A DNA stretch of 64,000 nucleotides. Source: Hymenobacter lucidus (GTDB lineage: Bacteria > Bacteroidota > Bacteroidia > Cytophagales > Hymenobacteraceae). The stretch is taken from assembly GCF_020447265.1 (NCBI RefSeq), contig NZ_JAJADR010000001.1, forward strand, positions 1,364,001 through 1,428,000, written 5' to 3'. The position numbers were made by a program, and so were the translations under genes. Below are positions 19,491 through 27,075 of the stretch, one piece after another. Every line of letters begins with the position of its first letter. Position 1 is the stretch's first letter. The notes under the pieces were generated by a model that worked only from the letters and a program-made list of their open reading frames with translations, was not told the DNA's origin and did no database searches.

Positions 19491-20072
19491 TCAGCCCTGT
19501 CGACTGTTGAGCACCCGTTCTGCTTTGAGCAGGCCCGCCACGCTGATGGCATCGGTGATGCGGTTGTCCATTGCCATAGCCACGGCTTCGGCCAGGGGCA
19601 GTTTCCAGAGGCGCAGATCTTCGGTTTCCTCGGGCTCTACCTCGCCGGCTTCCAGCTCTTCGGCCAGAAACACGAAACCTTCCTCATCCGTCACCGAGTT
19701 GGAGGTGTGCAGGCGGGCAATATTGGTCCAGCGCCGGGCCGTGAAGCCAGTTTCCTCCTTCAGCTCTCGCTGTGCCGATTCCAGAATATCCAATTCGATT
19801 GGGCCGCCGCCCATCGGAATTTCCCAGGAATACTCGTTCAGGGCGTAGCGGTACTGGCCCACCAGCCAGGTGTTACCGTCGGCATCCACGGGCACGATAC
19901 CGAGGGCCTTGTTTTTCATTGAAACCACTCCGTAGATGCCCCGGCCGCCTTTGGGGTTGACAACCTGATCTTCCCGGACGCTGATCCAAGGGTTCTGGTA
20001 AGTTATTTCTGAGCTCAGCGTCTGCCACGGATTATGGGTTGCATCGAAGTCGGGCGAGGGAATATGCGACAT
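19491..20072 (-). CDS. Nudix hydrolase, ADP-sugar pyrophosphatase-like
   Basis: 193 residues from the ATG at 20070-20072 (MSHIPSPDFDATHNPWQTL). An ATG ten codons upstream exists, but it lies at the expected transcription start of the promoter at 20105-20133, so the inner start is preferred. The Nudix helix core QRELKEETGF is intact; the upstream half GGGPIELDILESA has Leu where the consensus first Glu usually stands. The entry region ISVREDQVVNPKGGRGIYGVV resembles ADP-ribose/ADP-sugar hydrolases, which split nucleoside diphosphates linked to another moiety. Substrate is not certain. Confidence 0.88.
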   Translation of the reverse strand: MSHIPSPDFDATHNPWQTLSSEITYQNPWISVREDQVVNPKGGRGIYGVVSMKNKALGIVPVDADGNTWLVGQYRYALNEYSWEIPMGGGPIELDILESAQRELKEETGFTARRWTNIARLHTSNSVTDEEGFVFLAEELEAGEVEPEETEDLRLWKLPLAEAVAMAMDNRITDAISVAGLLKAERVLNSRQG

Positions 20073-20104
20073 AGAATGAGGCTGGAGTAGTAAGCGGGAC
20101 ATGG

Positions 20105-20133
20105 CAAAGGTACAATTCCTGGGAATAGCCAAA
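20105..20133 (-). promoter_or_regulatory. promoter of the Nudix gene
   Basis: On the minus strand TTTG (20133-20130), 17 bases, then TACCTTTG (20112-20105): an exact match to the Bacteroidota primary-sigma consensus, about 33 bp before the chosen start codon. Confidence 0.7.
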
Positions 20134-20227
20134 AACAGCCCTTGCCCGTCTGTCGGGCTGCAGGCCGGATTAGTCGGGTAGGAAGCCGCGTTTGACAAAA
20201 ACACCTCAATAAGTACCTGGCAGCAAG

Positions 20228-20235
20228 TAGTTTTG
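20228..20235 (+). promoter_or_regulatory. -7 promoter element before the RNA candidate
   Basis: TAGTTTTG matches TAnnTTTG. A TTTGACA stands further upstream at 20191-20197 but the spacing (33 bases) is too long for a normal -33 partner. Transcription would begin near 20240. Confidence 0.45.
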
Positions 20236-20239
20236 TCGT

Positions 20240-20380
20240 AGAAAGGAACCAACGCAAACAGCGGTTGTGGAAAGGAAGTCGCTGTTTGTGTAGCCCCGAC
20301 CGGGCTAAGGAGTAGGGTGGATGAATTTCTGCCGGTCGGTGCAAAATAAAGAGCCGTTGCCAAGAGCAACGGCTTTTTTT
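20240..20380 (+). ncRNA. candidate structured small RNA or leader, family unknown
   Basis: About 140 bases run from a -7 element to an intrinsic terminator and contain no credible reading frame. AAACAGCG (20256-20263) can pair with CGCTGTTT (20280-20287). TAGCCC/GGGCTA (20291-20296 with 20302-20307) closes a hairpin whose loop CGACC is complementary to GGTCG at 20334-20338; the larger pairing CCGACCGG with CCGGTCGG (20332-20339) would give either a pseudoknot or a mutually exclusive fold. It does not match SRP RNA, tmRNA, RNase P or known riboswitches as I remember them. It may be a free RNA or an attenuating leader of the small gene at 20517. Confidence 0.5.
20352..20380 (+). terminator. intrinsic terminator of the RNA candidate
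   Basis: AGCCGTTGC (20352-20360), a 5-base loop, GCAACGGCT (20366-20374) and a further run of T to 20380. It reads on the plus strand although no protein gene on that strand lies upstream. Confidence 0.88.
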
Positions 20381-20516
20381 GTGCCTATACTTTTCCCAAG
20401 CAGGCAGGCCAAAATATTGTAGGTGCTGGCGGCGGCCCGGGCTCAACCCCAGCACTAAGGGCCGCGTACCAGTCAGTAACTGGCTGTTTACATCCCAGCC
20501 GGCCCCGGATATTTTT

Positions 20517-20759
20517 ATGGCAAATCAACCCAAAAATCAGTCCGCTCAGCCCCAGCCCGGGGACCCATTGTTCAACCTGAAACACGCGCAGGCCGAAGCC
20601 GAGCTAGTCCAGAATACGGGCGGCCTGGGGCCCATTACCAACGAATACATCACCACCGACGAAGATAATGACCTCGACGAAGGCCCGCGCGACAAGCAAG
20701 GCAACCGCCGGGGCGAAACCGGAACGCCCGAAGTGGGCAGCACCGCCGGCCGCCACTAA
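20517..20759 (+). CDS. small hydrophilic protein, function unknown
   Basis: 80 residues from the ATG at 20517 (MANQPKNQSAQPQPGDPLF). It is strongly charged and likely disordered, with an acidic patch (TTDEDNDLDEGPRDKQGNRRG) and no cysteine, signal peptide or TM segment. Codon use agrees with the neighbours, and a good terminator follows at 20861-20902, which supports a real gene. No family recognised. It lies 137 bp after the terminator of the RNA candidate. Confidence 0.6.
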   Translation: MANQPKNQSAQPQPGDPLFNLKHAQAEAELVQNTGGLGPITNEYITTDEDNDLDEGPRDKQGNRRGETGTPEVGSTAGRH

Positions 20760-20860
20760 CTGGTGAGGTTGTGAAATGTCGAAGTTGTGCTGCATCTGCA
20801 CCAACCATATCCTCTCACATCCTGACCAATTGATTTCCATATAATTTCAACTTCTCAGGA

Positions 20861-20902
20861 AAAGGCCTCTCCAGTTGCTACGGCAGCTGGGGAGGCCTTT
20901 TT
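20861..20902 (+). terminator. intrinsic terminator between the small gene and rnhB
   Basis: AAAGGCCTCTCCAG pairs with CTGGGGAGGCCTTT (one U-G pair) across a 14-base loop, followed by TTTTT at 20898-20902. Confidence 0.85.
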
Positions 20903-20939
20903 GTTGCTGCACTGGGCCCGAGTGTGCTGCCCCGTGCGC

Positions 20940-20947
20940 TACCTTTG
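20940..20947 (+). promoter_or_regulatory. -7 promoter element abutting rnhB
   Basis: TACCTTTG ends seven bases before the rnhB ATG, so the transcript would have almost no leader. It lies downstream of the terminator at 20861-20902, hence rnhB must start its own transcript. Confidence 0.5.
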
Positions 20948-20954
20948 CCGGCCT

Positions 20955-21530
20955 ATGCTGCTTGCCTCTCACACCCACCATCCGCTGGAAGCGGGCCTCG
21001 ACGAAGCCGGCCGGGGCTGCCTGGCGGGGCCGGTTTTTGCCGCCGCCGTTATTCTGCCGCCCGATTTTGCTCCGGCTTACCTGAACGACTCGAAGCTGAT
21101 GACCGCCAAGCGGCGCGAAACGATTCGGAAGGAAATCTGCCGGGAAGCCGTGGCCTGGGCCGTGGGCGAGGCCAACACCGACGAAATTGCCAGCATCAAC
21201 ATTGCTCAGGCCAGCTACCTGGCTATGCACCGCGCCGTAGCCCAACTGCCCCAGCCACCGACTCACCTCATCGTCGATGGCAACCGCTTCAAAGCGTATC
21301 CGGGCATCGAGCATACCTGCTTTATCAAGGGCGACGGGCGCTTCCGCAGTATTGCTGCGGCCTCGGTGCTGGCCAAAACCTTCCGCGACGACCGGATGCA
21401 TGAGTTGGCCGAAGAGTTTCCGATGTATGGCTGGGAGCAGAATGCCGGATACCCTACGCCCAAGCACCGCGCCGCCATCCGGGAATTCGGCCCCAGTGAG
21501 CACCACCGCATGGGTTTCCGGCTGCTGTAG
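20955..21530 (+). CDS. rnhB: ribonuclease HII
   Basis: 191 residues from the ATG at 20955; a longer frame upstream would overlap the terminator and promoter. The N-terminal LDEAGRGCLAGPVFAAAV holds the first catalytic Asp-Glu pair (D16, E17), LIVDGN the central Asp and SVLAKTFRDDRM the last, giving the D-E-D-D set. GYPTPKHRAAIREFGPSEHHRMGF is the usual C-terminal block. It cuts RNA in RNA-DNA hybrids and removes single ribonucleotides misincorporated in DNA. It stands alone between a terminator and a convergent gene. Confidence 0.96.
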   Translation: MLLASHTHHPLEAGLDEAGRGCLAGPVFAAAVILPPDFAPAYLNDSKLMTAKRRETIRKEICREAVAWAVGEANTDEIASINIAQASYLAMHRAVAQLPQPPTHLIVDGNRFKAYPGIEHTCFIKGDGRFRSIAAASVLAKTFRDDRMHELAEEFPMYGWEQNAGYPTPKHRAAIREFGPSEHHRMGFRLL

Positions 21531-21532
21531 GT

Positions 21533-21739
21533 GGTGAAGTTGTGAAATTGTGAAGAGTATCCTTGCGAGGCGCAGCCGTGTCAATCCATCCTCTGCGCAG
21601 TACGCCCCGGCCTTTTACCAGAAAGCCCTAACGCCTGAGTAGACGTTAGGGCTTTTCACTGTAGGAAACGCAGTGCATTTCAGAGGACGGATTGCTTCGT
21701 ACCTCGCAATGACACAATTCCTCCTTTCACAACTTCACC
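21533..21739. repeat. nested inverted repeat filling the rnhB/response-regulator gap
   Basis: Three nested layers: outer arms GGTGAAGTTGTGAAA (21533-21547) and its exact complement (21725-21739); middle imperfect arms 21562-21595 and 21681-21709 (TTGCGAGG, CAATCC, TCCTCTG shared); and the inner terminator at 21622-21655. The structure runs from 3 bp after the rnhB stop to 1 bp before the stop of the convergent gene. Confidence 0.8.
21622..21655. terminator. bidirectional terminator
   Basis: AAAGCCCTAACG (21622-21633) and CGTTAGGGCTTT (21644-21655) make a 12-bp stem with T runs on either side, serving rnhB and the response regulator gene. Confidence 0.88.
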
Positions 21740-21740
21740 G

Positions 21741-22184
21741 TTAGTCTTTCAACCGCAGCAAATCTAGGAAGAGGCTGAAGCCGTCGACGGTAGAGCCGCC
21801 TTCACCGAACTTGTCGAAGTTCAGGGGCTTAATAATGTAGCCGCTCACGGCTAATTCCCGGGCTTTGAGGCGGTCAGTTTCCAAGTCGGAGGTGGTCATG
21901 ATGAATATGTTCAGGCCCACAAACTCCGGGTCGGAGCGCAGAGCTTCGAGCAGCTCCAGCCCGTTCATGCGGGGCATGTTGATGTCGAGCATTACCACGC
22001 TGGGCTTGGCAATCTGGGCCTGACCGGCTTCGCCGCGCAGCAGTTGCAGCGCTTCCCGACCGTTTTTGGCAATGTGCATCGGGACGTTAATATCGTGCTT
22101 CCGTAACTCACGTTGCACATTCATGACGTCCATCTGGTCGTCTTCAACGAGGAGAATACTGGGGGCAAGGGCGTCGGTAGACAT
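21741..22184 (-). CDS. single-domain response regulator (CheY-like)
   Basis: 147 residues, receiver domain only. The acidic pocket is E14-D15-D16 in LLVEDDQMDV, the phosphorylated Asp is D67 in VVMLDINMPRMNGLELL, the switch Thr lies in IMTTSDLE, and the conserved Lys is in YIIKPLNF. The MDVMNVQREL-type N-terminus is common in Rcp1-like regulators paired with phytochrome or CHASE histidine kinases. There is no output domain, so it must signal by protein contact. It lies 56 bp downstream of the kinase gene, same strand, and should be its phosphorylation partner. Confidence 0.93.
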   Translation of the reverse strand: MSTDALAPSILLVEDDQMDVMNVQRELRKHDINVPMHIAKNGREALQLLRGEAGQAQIAKPSVVMLDINMPRMNGLELLEALRSDPEFVGLNIFIMTTSDLETDRLKARELAVSGYIIKPLNFDKFGEGGSTVDGFSLFLDLLRLKD

Positions 22185-22240
22185 ATTCGTGGGAAATGAA
22201 ATCGGAACTGAAACTACCGTCTATACGGCAGTTTCTATAT

Positions 22241-23782
22241 TCAGACGGTCTTAGATACCAATTGGGCAGACGAAATGCGTCGTTCGGCGTGTAGGGCGCG
22301 CTCCTTAGGCCAGGTGAAAATAAAGGTAGCGCCCTGTCCTTCTGCCGATTCAACGGAGATAGTGCCGCCCTGCCGCTCCACTATTTTCTTAACGATGGCT
22401 AGCCCCACGCCGGTGCTTTCCAAGGTGTCGCGCTCCACTAGGGTCTGGAAAATGACGAAGATCCGCTCGTGGTACTCCGGGTCGATGCCAGGGCCGTTGT
22501 CGGCCACGGTGAAAGTGTACTGCAACCGGTCTTCGCGGCAACCGATGCGTACGAGGCCCTTTTCGGGCGCGTCGTGATACTTAAGAGCGTTGCTGATCAG
22601 GTTAGTGAATACCTGCTGGAGCTGCACCCGGTTGGAAGTCAGCGTGGGCAGGTAGCTGGGCAGCTCCACCCGAAAGCCCTCGGGCGGCGCCAACGAATCC
22701 ACGATTTCGGTGAGCAGCTCCCGCACGTTGATGCGCTCATCGGCCTGTTTGGTGCGCCCCACGCGGGCCAGGTCCAGGATGCCGGTAATGAGGTTTTCCA
22801 TGCGGTGCACCCGGGCCCGCATCAGCTGCAGAAACTCCCGGATGTGCTCGGGCACGTCTTGGCCCATGTCTTCCTCAATCCAGCGGGAGGCACTTTCGAT
22901 GCCGCGCAGGGGCGCTTTCAAATCGTGGGAGACGACGTAAGAAAACTGGTCGAGCTCCTGGTTGCGGCGCTCCAGCTGGGTAATGGTCGAGTCGATGGTG
23001 CGTGCCATCACGTTGAGCGAGTCGGCCAACTCGCTGAGCTCATCCTGGGCGGTGTCGTCGATGCGAGTGGTATAGTCGCCGGTGGCAATCTGGCTTGAAA
23101 GGCCTACCATCATATCAATACGCCGGGCAATGAGGCGGGTGATGTAGGTTGCCCACATCAGCCCGATGCTGATGGCCAGCACCGTGACGATAATCGAAAT
23201 CAGGCGCGTTTGCCGGATACTGTCTTCCAGCTTCTGCCGCACTTTGTCACGCTCGGCCAGCTCGGTGCGCTCGAAGCCGGCAAACAGCACCCGGATCTGG
23301 TCCATGATCTGCTTGCCGGTCAGGCTTTCGGCTAAGCTGCGGTGCTCCATGCCTTCCATCCCGATCTGGTCGGCCTGACGGCGGCGGGCCTCGCGCTTCT
23401 CACTGATGAGTAGGTGCGAATAGGCCGACCACTGCTGATAGAGCCGCTGGGTGCGCATGATGCGGGCGTACTGCGGGTCGTCGGGGGTAATCTGGGTGCG
23501 CAGCTCCGAGAAGCGCTTCAGCAATTCCTGCTCGCCCTGGTAATAGGGCTGGAGCACGGCCTCACTGCCGATGAGCATATAGCCCCGGAAGCCCGATTCC
23601 ATGTCGATAATATTGCGAAACAGGGCTGAGGCTTCCCCCGTGAGCCGCTGCGAAGCCTGCACCCGCTCAGAGTTGCGCAATACCAGGCGGGAAAGCTGGT
23701 AGTTGACGATAACCACCATAGCAAACAGGGCCGAGATGACCAGGAAGCCGGCAAATAGTTTGGTGGAAAGCTTGAGCTTCAT
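22241..23782 (-). CDS. CHASE3-HAMP sensor histidine kinase
   Basis: 513 residues from the ATG at 23780-23782. TM1 at about 8-28, an extracytoplasmic CHASE3 domain (about 38-190, with NIIDMESGFRGYMLIG), TM2 about 194-214, HAMP (215-265), dimerisation domain with the phospho-acceptor H286 in SYVVSHDLKAPLRGI, then the ATPase domain with the N box (NLISNALKYHD), DNGPGID and TGVGLAIVKKIVERQGG. It autophosphorylates on sensing an unknown periplasmic cue and should pass the phosphate to the receiver encoded 56 bp downstream. The CZB-protein gene lies 33 bp upstream, making a three-gene signalling unit. Confidence 0.95.
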   Translation of the reverse strand: MKLKLSTKLFAGFLVISALFAMVVIVNYQLSRLVLRNSERVQASQRLTGEASALFRNIIDMESGFRGYMLIGSEAVLQPYYQGEQELLKRFSELRTQITPDDPQYARIMRTQRLYQQWSAYSHLLISEKREARRRQADQIGMEGMEHRSLAESLTGKQIMDQIRVLFAGFERTELAERDKVRQKLEDSIRQTRLISIIVTVLAISIGLMWATYITRLIARRIDMMVGLSSQIATGDYTTRIDDTAQDELSELADSLNVMARTIDSTITQLERRNQELDQFSYVVSHDLKAPLRGIESASRWIEEDMGQDVPEHIREFLQLMRARVHRMENLITGILDLARVGRTKQADERINVRELLTEIVDSLAPPEGFRVELPSYLPTLTSNRVQLQQVFTNLISNALKYHDAPEKGLVRIGCREDRLQYTFTVADNGPGIDPEYHERIFVIFQTLVERDTLESTGVGLAIVKKIVERQGGTISVESAEGQGATFIFTWPKERALHAERRISSAQLVSKTV

Positions 23783-23815
23783 GCCGCGCAGCAAGGAAAA
23801 AAGACCGGGAAAATA

Positions 23816-24181
23816 TTAGCGAGGCGTACGCAGGCGGGTCTGGATAGTTTGCAGCAGGCGCGGGATTCGGTCGATAGTAGGCAGCAAGTCAGCAAGGTCT
23901 TCCCGGGCCTGCTGTGAGAAGCCCTGCAGGTACATATCCATCAGGCGGTTGGCCTCCTCGTGCAGCTGCCGGTGCACGCGGTCCAGTTCGGCCCATTCGG
24001 GCACGTTGCCCATTGAACTTTGCCGGTGCTCCGTAATCCAGATGCCGAGGCTGCACTGGTCTGGGTCGCGGATGGGCCCTTCGGCCAGGTTGGTGCCGTT
24101 GAGAAAGGAGCGGAGGCGGGATTTAAATTGCTGGTGCCGGGTCAGGGCCGTGTCAAAGTCCTGTTTCAAGTCTGTATTCAT
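23816..24181 (-). CDS. stand-alone CZB (chemoreceptor zinc-binding) domain protein
   Basis: 121 residues from the ATG at 24179-24181. The four putative zinc ligands of the CZB fold are visible: H16 (TRHQQFK), C43 in DQCSLGIW, and H70 and H74 in RVHRQLHE. No TM segment or signal peptide, so it is cytoplasmic. CZB domains usually sit at the end of chemoreceptors or on diguanylate cyclases, where they sense zinc or hypochlorous acid by oxidation of the Cys. Here it is an independent protein immediately upstream of the kinase, which suggests it modulates that kinase. That role is inference. Confidence 0.85.
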   Translation of the reverse strand: MNTDLKQDFDTALTRHQQFKSRLRSFLNGTNLAEGPIRDPDQCSLGIWITEHRQSSMGNVPEWAELDRVHRQLHEEANRLMDMYLQGFSQQAREDLADLLPTIDRIPRLLQTIQTRLRTPR

Positions 24182-24391
24182 AATAAACTGCCCGTGAGTG
24201 GCAGCGTAGGAAGGGTGGGGTAAAAGAGCCGCAATGGCCAAGGAGAAACCCTGGCCACTACCGCCGGAAAGCTCGGCCGTACACGACGGGCGCGAGGCTT
24301 GTACGCTCCGGCCGGCGGAAATGGCTAATTTCGCCCGTCCCTTTCGCGGCGTATCATCCAAAACCTTTCTCTCCACCTCCCAACCCGCCCC

Positions 24392-25498
24392 ATGGCCGAA
24401 GACCTCAAAACCGTTGTCCTTAATGACGTTCACCAGCAGCTAGGCGCCAAAATGGTCCCGTTTGCCGGCTACAATATGCCCGTGCGCTACTCCTCCGACC
24501 TCGATGAGCACCGCACTGTGCGCCGGGCCGTGGGTATGTTCGACGTATCGCACATGGGCGAGTTCCGGGTGCGCGGCCCCCAGGCTCTCGATTTGATCCA
24601 GCGCGTGACCAGCAACGACGCCAGTAAGCTCACCGACGGCAAGGCTCAGTACTCGTGCCTGCCCAACGAAGACGGCGGCATCGTGGACGACTTGCTGGTG
24701 TATAAGCTAGCCGATGAAGACTATATGCTGGTGGTAAATGCTTCCAACATCGACAAGGACTGGGACTGGATCAGCCGGTTCAACACTAATGGGGCCGAAA
24801 TGGAGAATATTTCGGATCAGACCAGCCTCTTTGCCGTGCAGGGCCCCAAGGCCGCCGAGGCCCTCCAGAGCCTGACCGATACCGACCTGGCGAGCATCCC
24901 GTACTACAGCTTCGTACAGGGCACGTTTGCCGGTGCGCCGGGCGTCATCATCTCGGCCACGGGCTACACCGGCGCGGGCGGCTTCGAGCTGTATATTCCC
25001 AATGAGCACGCCCAGCAGGTGTGGGACAAAATTATGGAAGCCGGTCAGCCGTTTGGCCTGAAGCCCATCGGGCTGGGCGCGCGCGACACGCTGCGGCTGG
25101 AAATGGGCTTCTCACTCTACGGCAACGACATCGACGACACTACCTCGCCTTTGGAAGCGGGCCTGGGCTGGATTACCAAGTTCACCAAGGACTTCACCAA
25201 CTCGGCCAGCCTGAAAGCGCAGAAGGAGCAGGGCGTGACGCGCAAGCTGGTGGCTTTCCTGATGGATGGCGCGGGCATTCCGCGCAGCCACTACGAGCTG
25301 GTGAATGAGGCCGGGGAGAAAATCGGGGAGGTGACTTCCGGTACCCAGTCGCCGTCATTGAGCAAGGGCATCGGCCTGGGCTACGTAACAACGGAGTACA
25401 GCGCGCCCGGCAGCCAGATTTTCGTGCAGGTGCGGGGCAAGAACTTCCCGGCTACCGTCGTGAAGCTGCCGTTCGTGAAAGGCACGGAAGAGGCGTAA
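24392..25498 (+). CDS. gcvT: aminomethyltransferase, glycine cleavage system T protein
   Basis: 368 residues from the ATG at 24392. The family blocks are all present: [50 protein letters not shown] (with the catalytic Asp), [19 protein letters not shown] and the C-terminal [12 protein letters not shown]. It moves the methylene group from the aminomethyl-lipoyl H protein to tetrahydrofolate and releases ammonia. gcvH and gcvP are not adjacent, and no glycine riboswitch is seen upstream. A terminator follows. Confidence 0.96.
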   Translation: MAEDLKTVVLNDVHQQLGAKMVPFAGYNMPVRYSSDLDEHRTVRRAVGMFDVSHMGEFRVRGPQALDLIQRVTSNDASKLTDGKAQYSCLPNEDGGIVDDLLVYKLADEDYMLVVNASNIDKDWDWISRFNTNGAEMENISDQTSLFAVQGPKAAEALQSLTDTDLASIPYYSFVQGTFAGAPGVIISATGYTGAGGFELYIPNEHAQQVWDKIMEAGQPFGLKPIGLGARDTLRLEMGFSLYGNDIDDTTSPLEAGLGWITKFTKDFTNSASLKAQKEQGVTRKLVAFLMDGAGIPRSHYELVNEAGEKIGEVTSGTQSPSLSKGIGLGYVTTEYSAPGSQIFVQVRGKNFPATVVKLPFVKGTEEA

Positions 25499-25515
25499 GC
25501 GGCTTCTGACTACAA

Positions 25516-25573
25516 AACGTCATGTCGACCATTCTGCGCTTCAAGCAGAGAGGAGACATGACGTTCTTTTTTT
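25516..25573 (+). terminator. long-arm terminator after gcvT
   Basis: AACGTCATGTC (25516-25526) is complemented exactly by GACATGACGTT (25555-25565), followed by CTTTTTTT. The 28-base loop also pairs in part (CTGCG/AGCAG). The ACGTCAT arm is shared with the palindrome at 31154-31223, so it belongs to a dispersed repeat type. Confidence 0.8.
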
Positions 25574-25612
25574 ATGTTCTGATCAGCTCTCCCATTCACC
25601 ATTTCTTTCCAG

Positions 25613-26329
25613 ATGCCCTCCCTCGATATTTGCTTTAGCCCCGAACTGCTGCCTTTGTATGATCTGCGAGGTAAGGTGGCCGTGGTGGTCGATATTCTGC
25701 GCGCTACGTCTTCCATCGTCACGGCGTTGGCGGCGGGCGTTACGCACGTAGTGCCGTTTAGTGAGCTGGAAGAGTGCCGGGCGCTGGCCGTGCAGGGCTA
25801 CCTCACGGCCGCCGAGCGGGACGGGCGGCAGGCTGAGGGCTTCGATTTGGGTAACTCGCCCTTCGGCTACCTCGATGGGGTGCTGGCGGTGAAGGGCCGG
25901 GGCGTGGCCATTACCACCACCAATGGCACCCGCGCCCTGCACCTTTCCCTGGGTGCTGACGCTGTTGTTATCGGTGCTTTCCTCAATCTGGAGGCAGTGG
26001 CACGGTTTGCCAGAGAGCAGCAGAAAGACGTTGTAGTGGTGTGTGCCGGCTGGAAAGGTATGTTCAACCTGGAGGATACCGTATTCGGAGGCGCGCTGGC
26101 CGAGCGGCTCGCAGGTGAGTTTGACACCACTGGCAGCGACGCTACCTTGGCCGCCCGGCAGCTGTGGGAGCAAGCCAAGCCCGATCTGGCCGGCTACCTG
26201 CTACAGTCGGCCCACGTGCGCCGCCTCAACAGCCTCGAAGCGCACGAGGATATGGCTTTCTGCGTGCAGCTCGATACCTACGACCTGCTCCCGATCTGGC
26301 AGGACGACCGGCTGGTGGCTAACGCGTAA
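25613..26329 (+). CDS. 2-phosphosulfolactate phosphatase (ComB family)
   Basis: 238 residues from the ATG at 25613. Diagnostic blocks are VVVDILRATSSIVTALAAG, DLGNSPFGY, TTNGTRALHLS, GAFLNLEAV and ELC-like CAGWKGMFNLEDTVFGG. The archetype removes phosphate from (R)-2-phospho-3-sulfolactate in coenzyme M synthesis. This organism does not make coenzyme M, and bacterial homologues are often annotated without a known pathway; no sulfolactate synthase or dehydrogenase is next to it. So the fold and chemistry are well supported but the physiological substrate is open. The 21-bp tandem array follows directly. Confidence 0.85.
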   Translation: MPSLDICFSPELLPLYDLRGKVAVVVDILRATSSIVTALAAGVTHVVPFSELEECRALAVQGYLTAAERDGRQAEGFDLGNSPFGYLDGVLAVKGRGVAITTTNGTRALHLSLGADAVVIGAFLNLEAVARFAREQQKDVVVVCAGWKGMFNLEDTVFGGALAERLAGEFDTTGSDATLAARQLWEQAKPDLAGYLLQSAHVRRLNSLEAHEDMAFCVQLDTYDLLPIWQDDRLVANA

Positions 26330-26389
26330 CGGCCGGTGCTGAAATCCCGTCAGTGACCCTCGGAGCAGCTTCGGACAGCTTAAGTAGCG

Positions 26390-26600
26390 TATTGGTCACC
26401 CCAAAAGGCTTGACGATGACCCGCGAACCGGCGACGATGACCCTTGAAGCTCTGACGATGGGTCCTGAACCGTTGACGATGACCCTTGGTAGGCTGACGA
26501 TGACCATAGAAAGCCTGACTATGGCCCTTGAAGGTCTGACGATGACCCCCGAAACGCTGACGATTAGTCCCGAAACCGTATCGGTCAGCCCAAGACTCTG
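26390..26600. repeat. 21-bp tandem repeat array
   Basis: Eight clear units begin with TGACGA or a close variant at 26411, 26432, 26453, 26474, 26495, 26516, 26537 and 26558, exactly 21 bp apart; consensus about TGACGATGACCCTTGAAG. More degenerate units flank them at 26390 and 26579 and possibly back to 26348. It fills the gap between the comB-like gene and the convergent mazG-like gene. The array is open in frames on both strands because its period is a multiple of three; I do not call it a gene. Confidence 0.9.
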
Positions 26601-26626
26601 GCAGTAGCCCTGAAAACGAGGACGGG

Positions 26627-26953
26627 CTAGTGGAGCTTCTCGTTGTTGCGGTGCCGGTCGGCGTCGCGCAGGGTTTTCTTTTCCAGGTTGCGCCGTAGGG
26701 CTTCCGTCAAGTCGACGCCGGTTTGGTTGGCCAGGCAAATGACCACGAACAGCACGTCGGCCAGCTCATCGGCCAGCACTTTATCCTTATCCGACTCCTT
26801 GAAAGACTGCTCGCCATACTGCCGGGCAATGATGCGGGCCACCTCGCCCACTTCCTCCGTGAGCATGGCCATATTGGTCAACTCATTAAAATACCGCACC
26901 CCAGTGGTCTGAATCCAGGTATCAACAGTCTGTTGGGCTTCTTCGATGGTCAT
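26627..26953 (-). CDS. MazG-like nucleotide pyrophosphohydrolase
   Basis: 108 residues from the ATG at 26951-26953. It is an all-alpha NTP pyrophosphatase: metal ligands are in LTEEVGEVARII (E33, E34, E37) and DELADVLFVV (E63, D66), the EEx..ExxD pattern of the MazG/dCTPase group. It should hydrolyse nucleoside triphosphates to the monophosphate and pyrophosphate, as a housecleaning enzyme. It lies 114 bp after dtd on the same strand; the pairing of two quality-control genes fits. Confidence 0.9.
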   Translation of the reverse strand: MTIEEAQQTVDTWIQTTGVRYFNELTNMAMLTEEVGEVARIIARQYGEQSFKESDKDKVLADELADVLFVVICLANQTGVDLTEALRRNLEKKTLRDADRHRNNEKLH

Positions 26954-26976
26954 AAGGGAGGTTCTGAAGGTAGGAG

Positions 26977-27075
26977 GGTGTGATGGTATGAGGGATAAGG
27001 AGGGGTAAGGATGAGGGCAGGAGGGGAATGCCAATTAATTACCTCCTAAACCCATACCCTCTTACCCTCACACCC
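26977..27075. repeat. imperfect inverted repeat between dtd and mazG-like gene
   Basis: Left arm 26977-26994 (GGTGTGATGGTATGAGGG) and the complement of 27056-27075 (GGTGTGAGGGTAAGAGGG) agree at 16 of 18 positions; the right arm overlaps the dtd stop codon. The interior is purine-rich with short GGGTAAGGAT-like repeats. Confidence 0.55.

Noticed and set aside
20240..20380. Identification of the RNA candidate as SRP RNA, 6S, tmRNA or RNase P
   Set aside because: None of the conserved cores (GGAA tetraloop context, tRNA-like ends, P4 sequence) is found; size and helices do not fit.
26353..26607. 84-codon frame with heptads over the 21-bp array
   Set aside because: Same reason: the period keeps both strands open. 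No start context and composition unlike neighbours.
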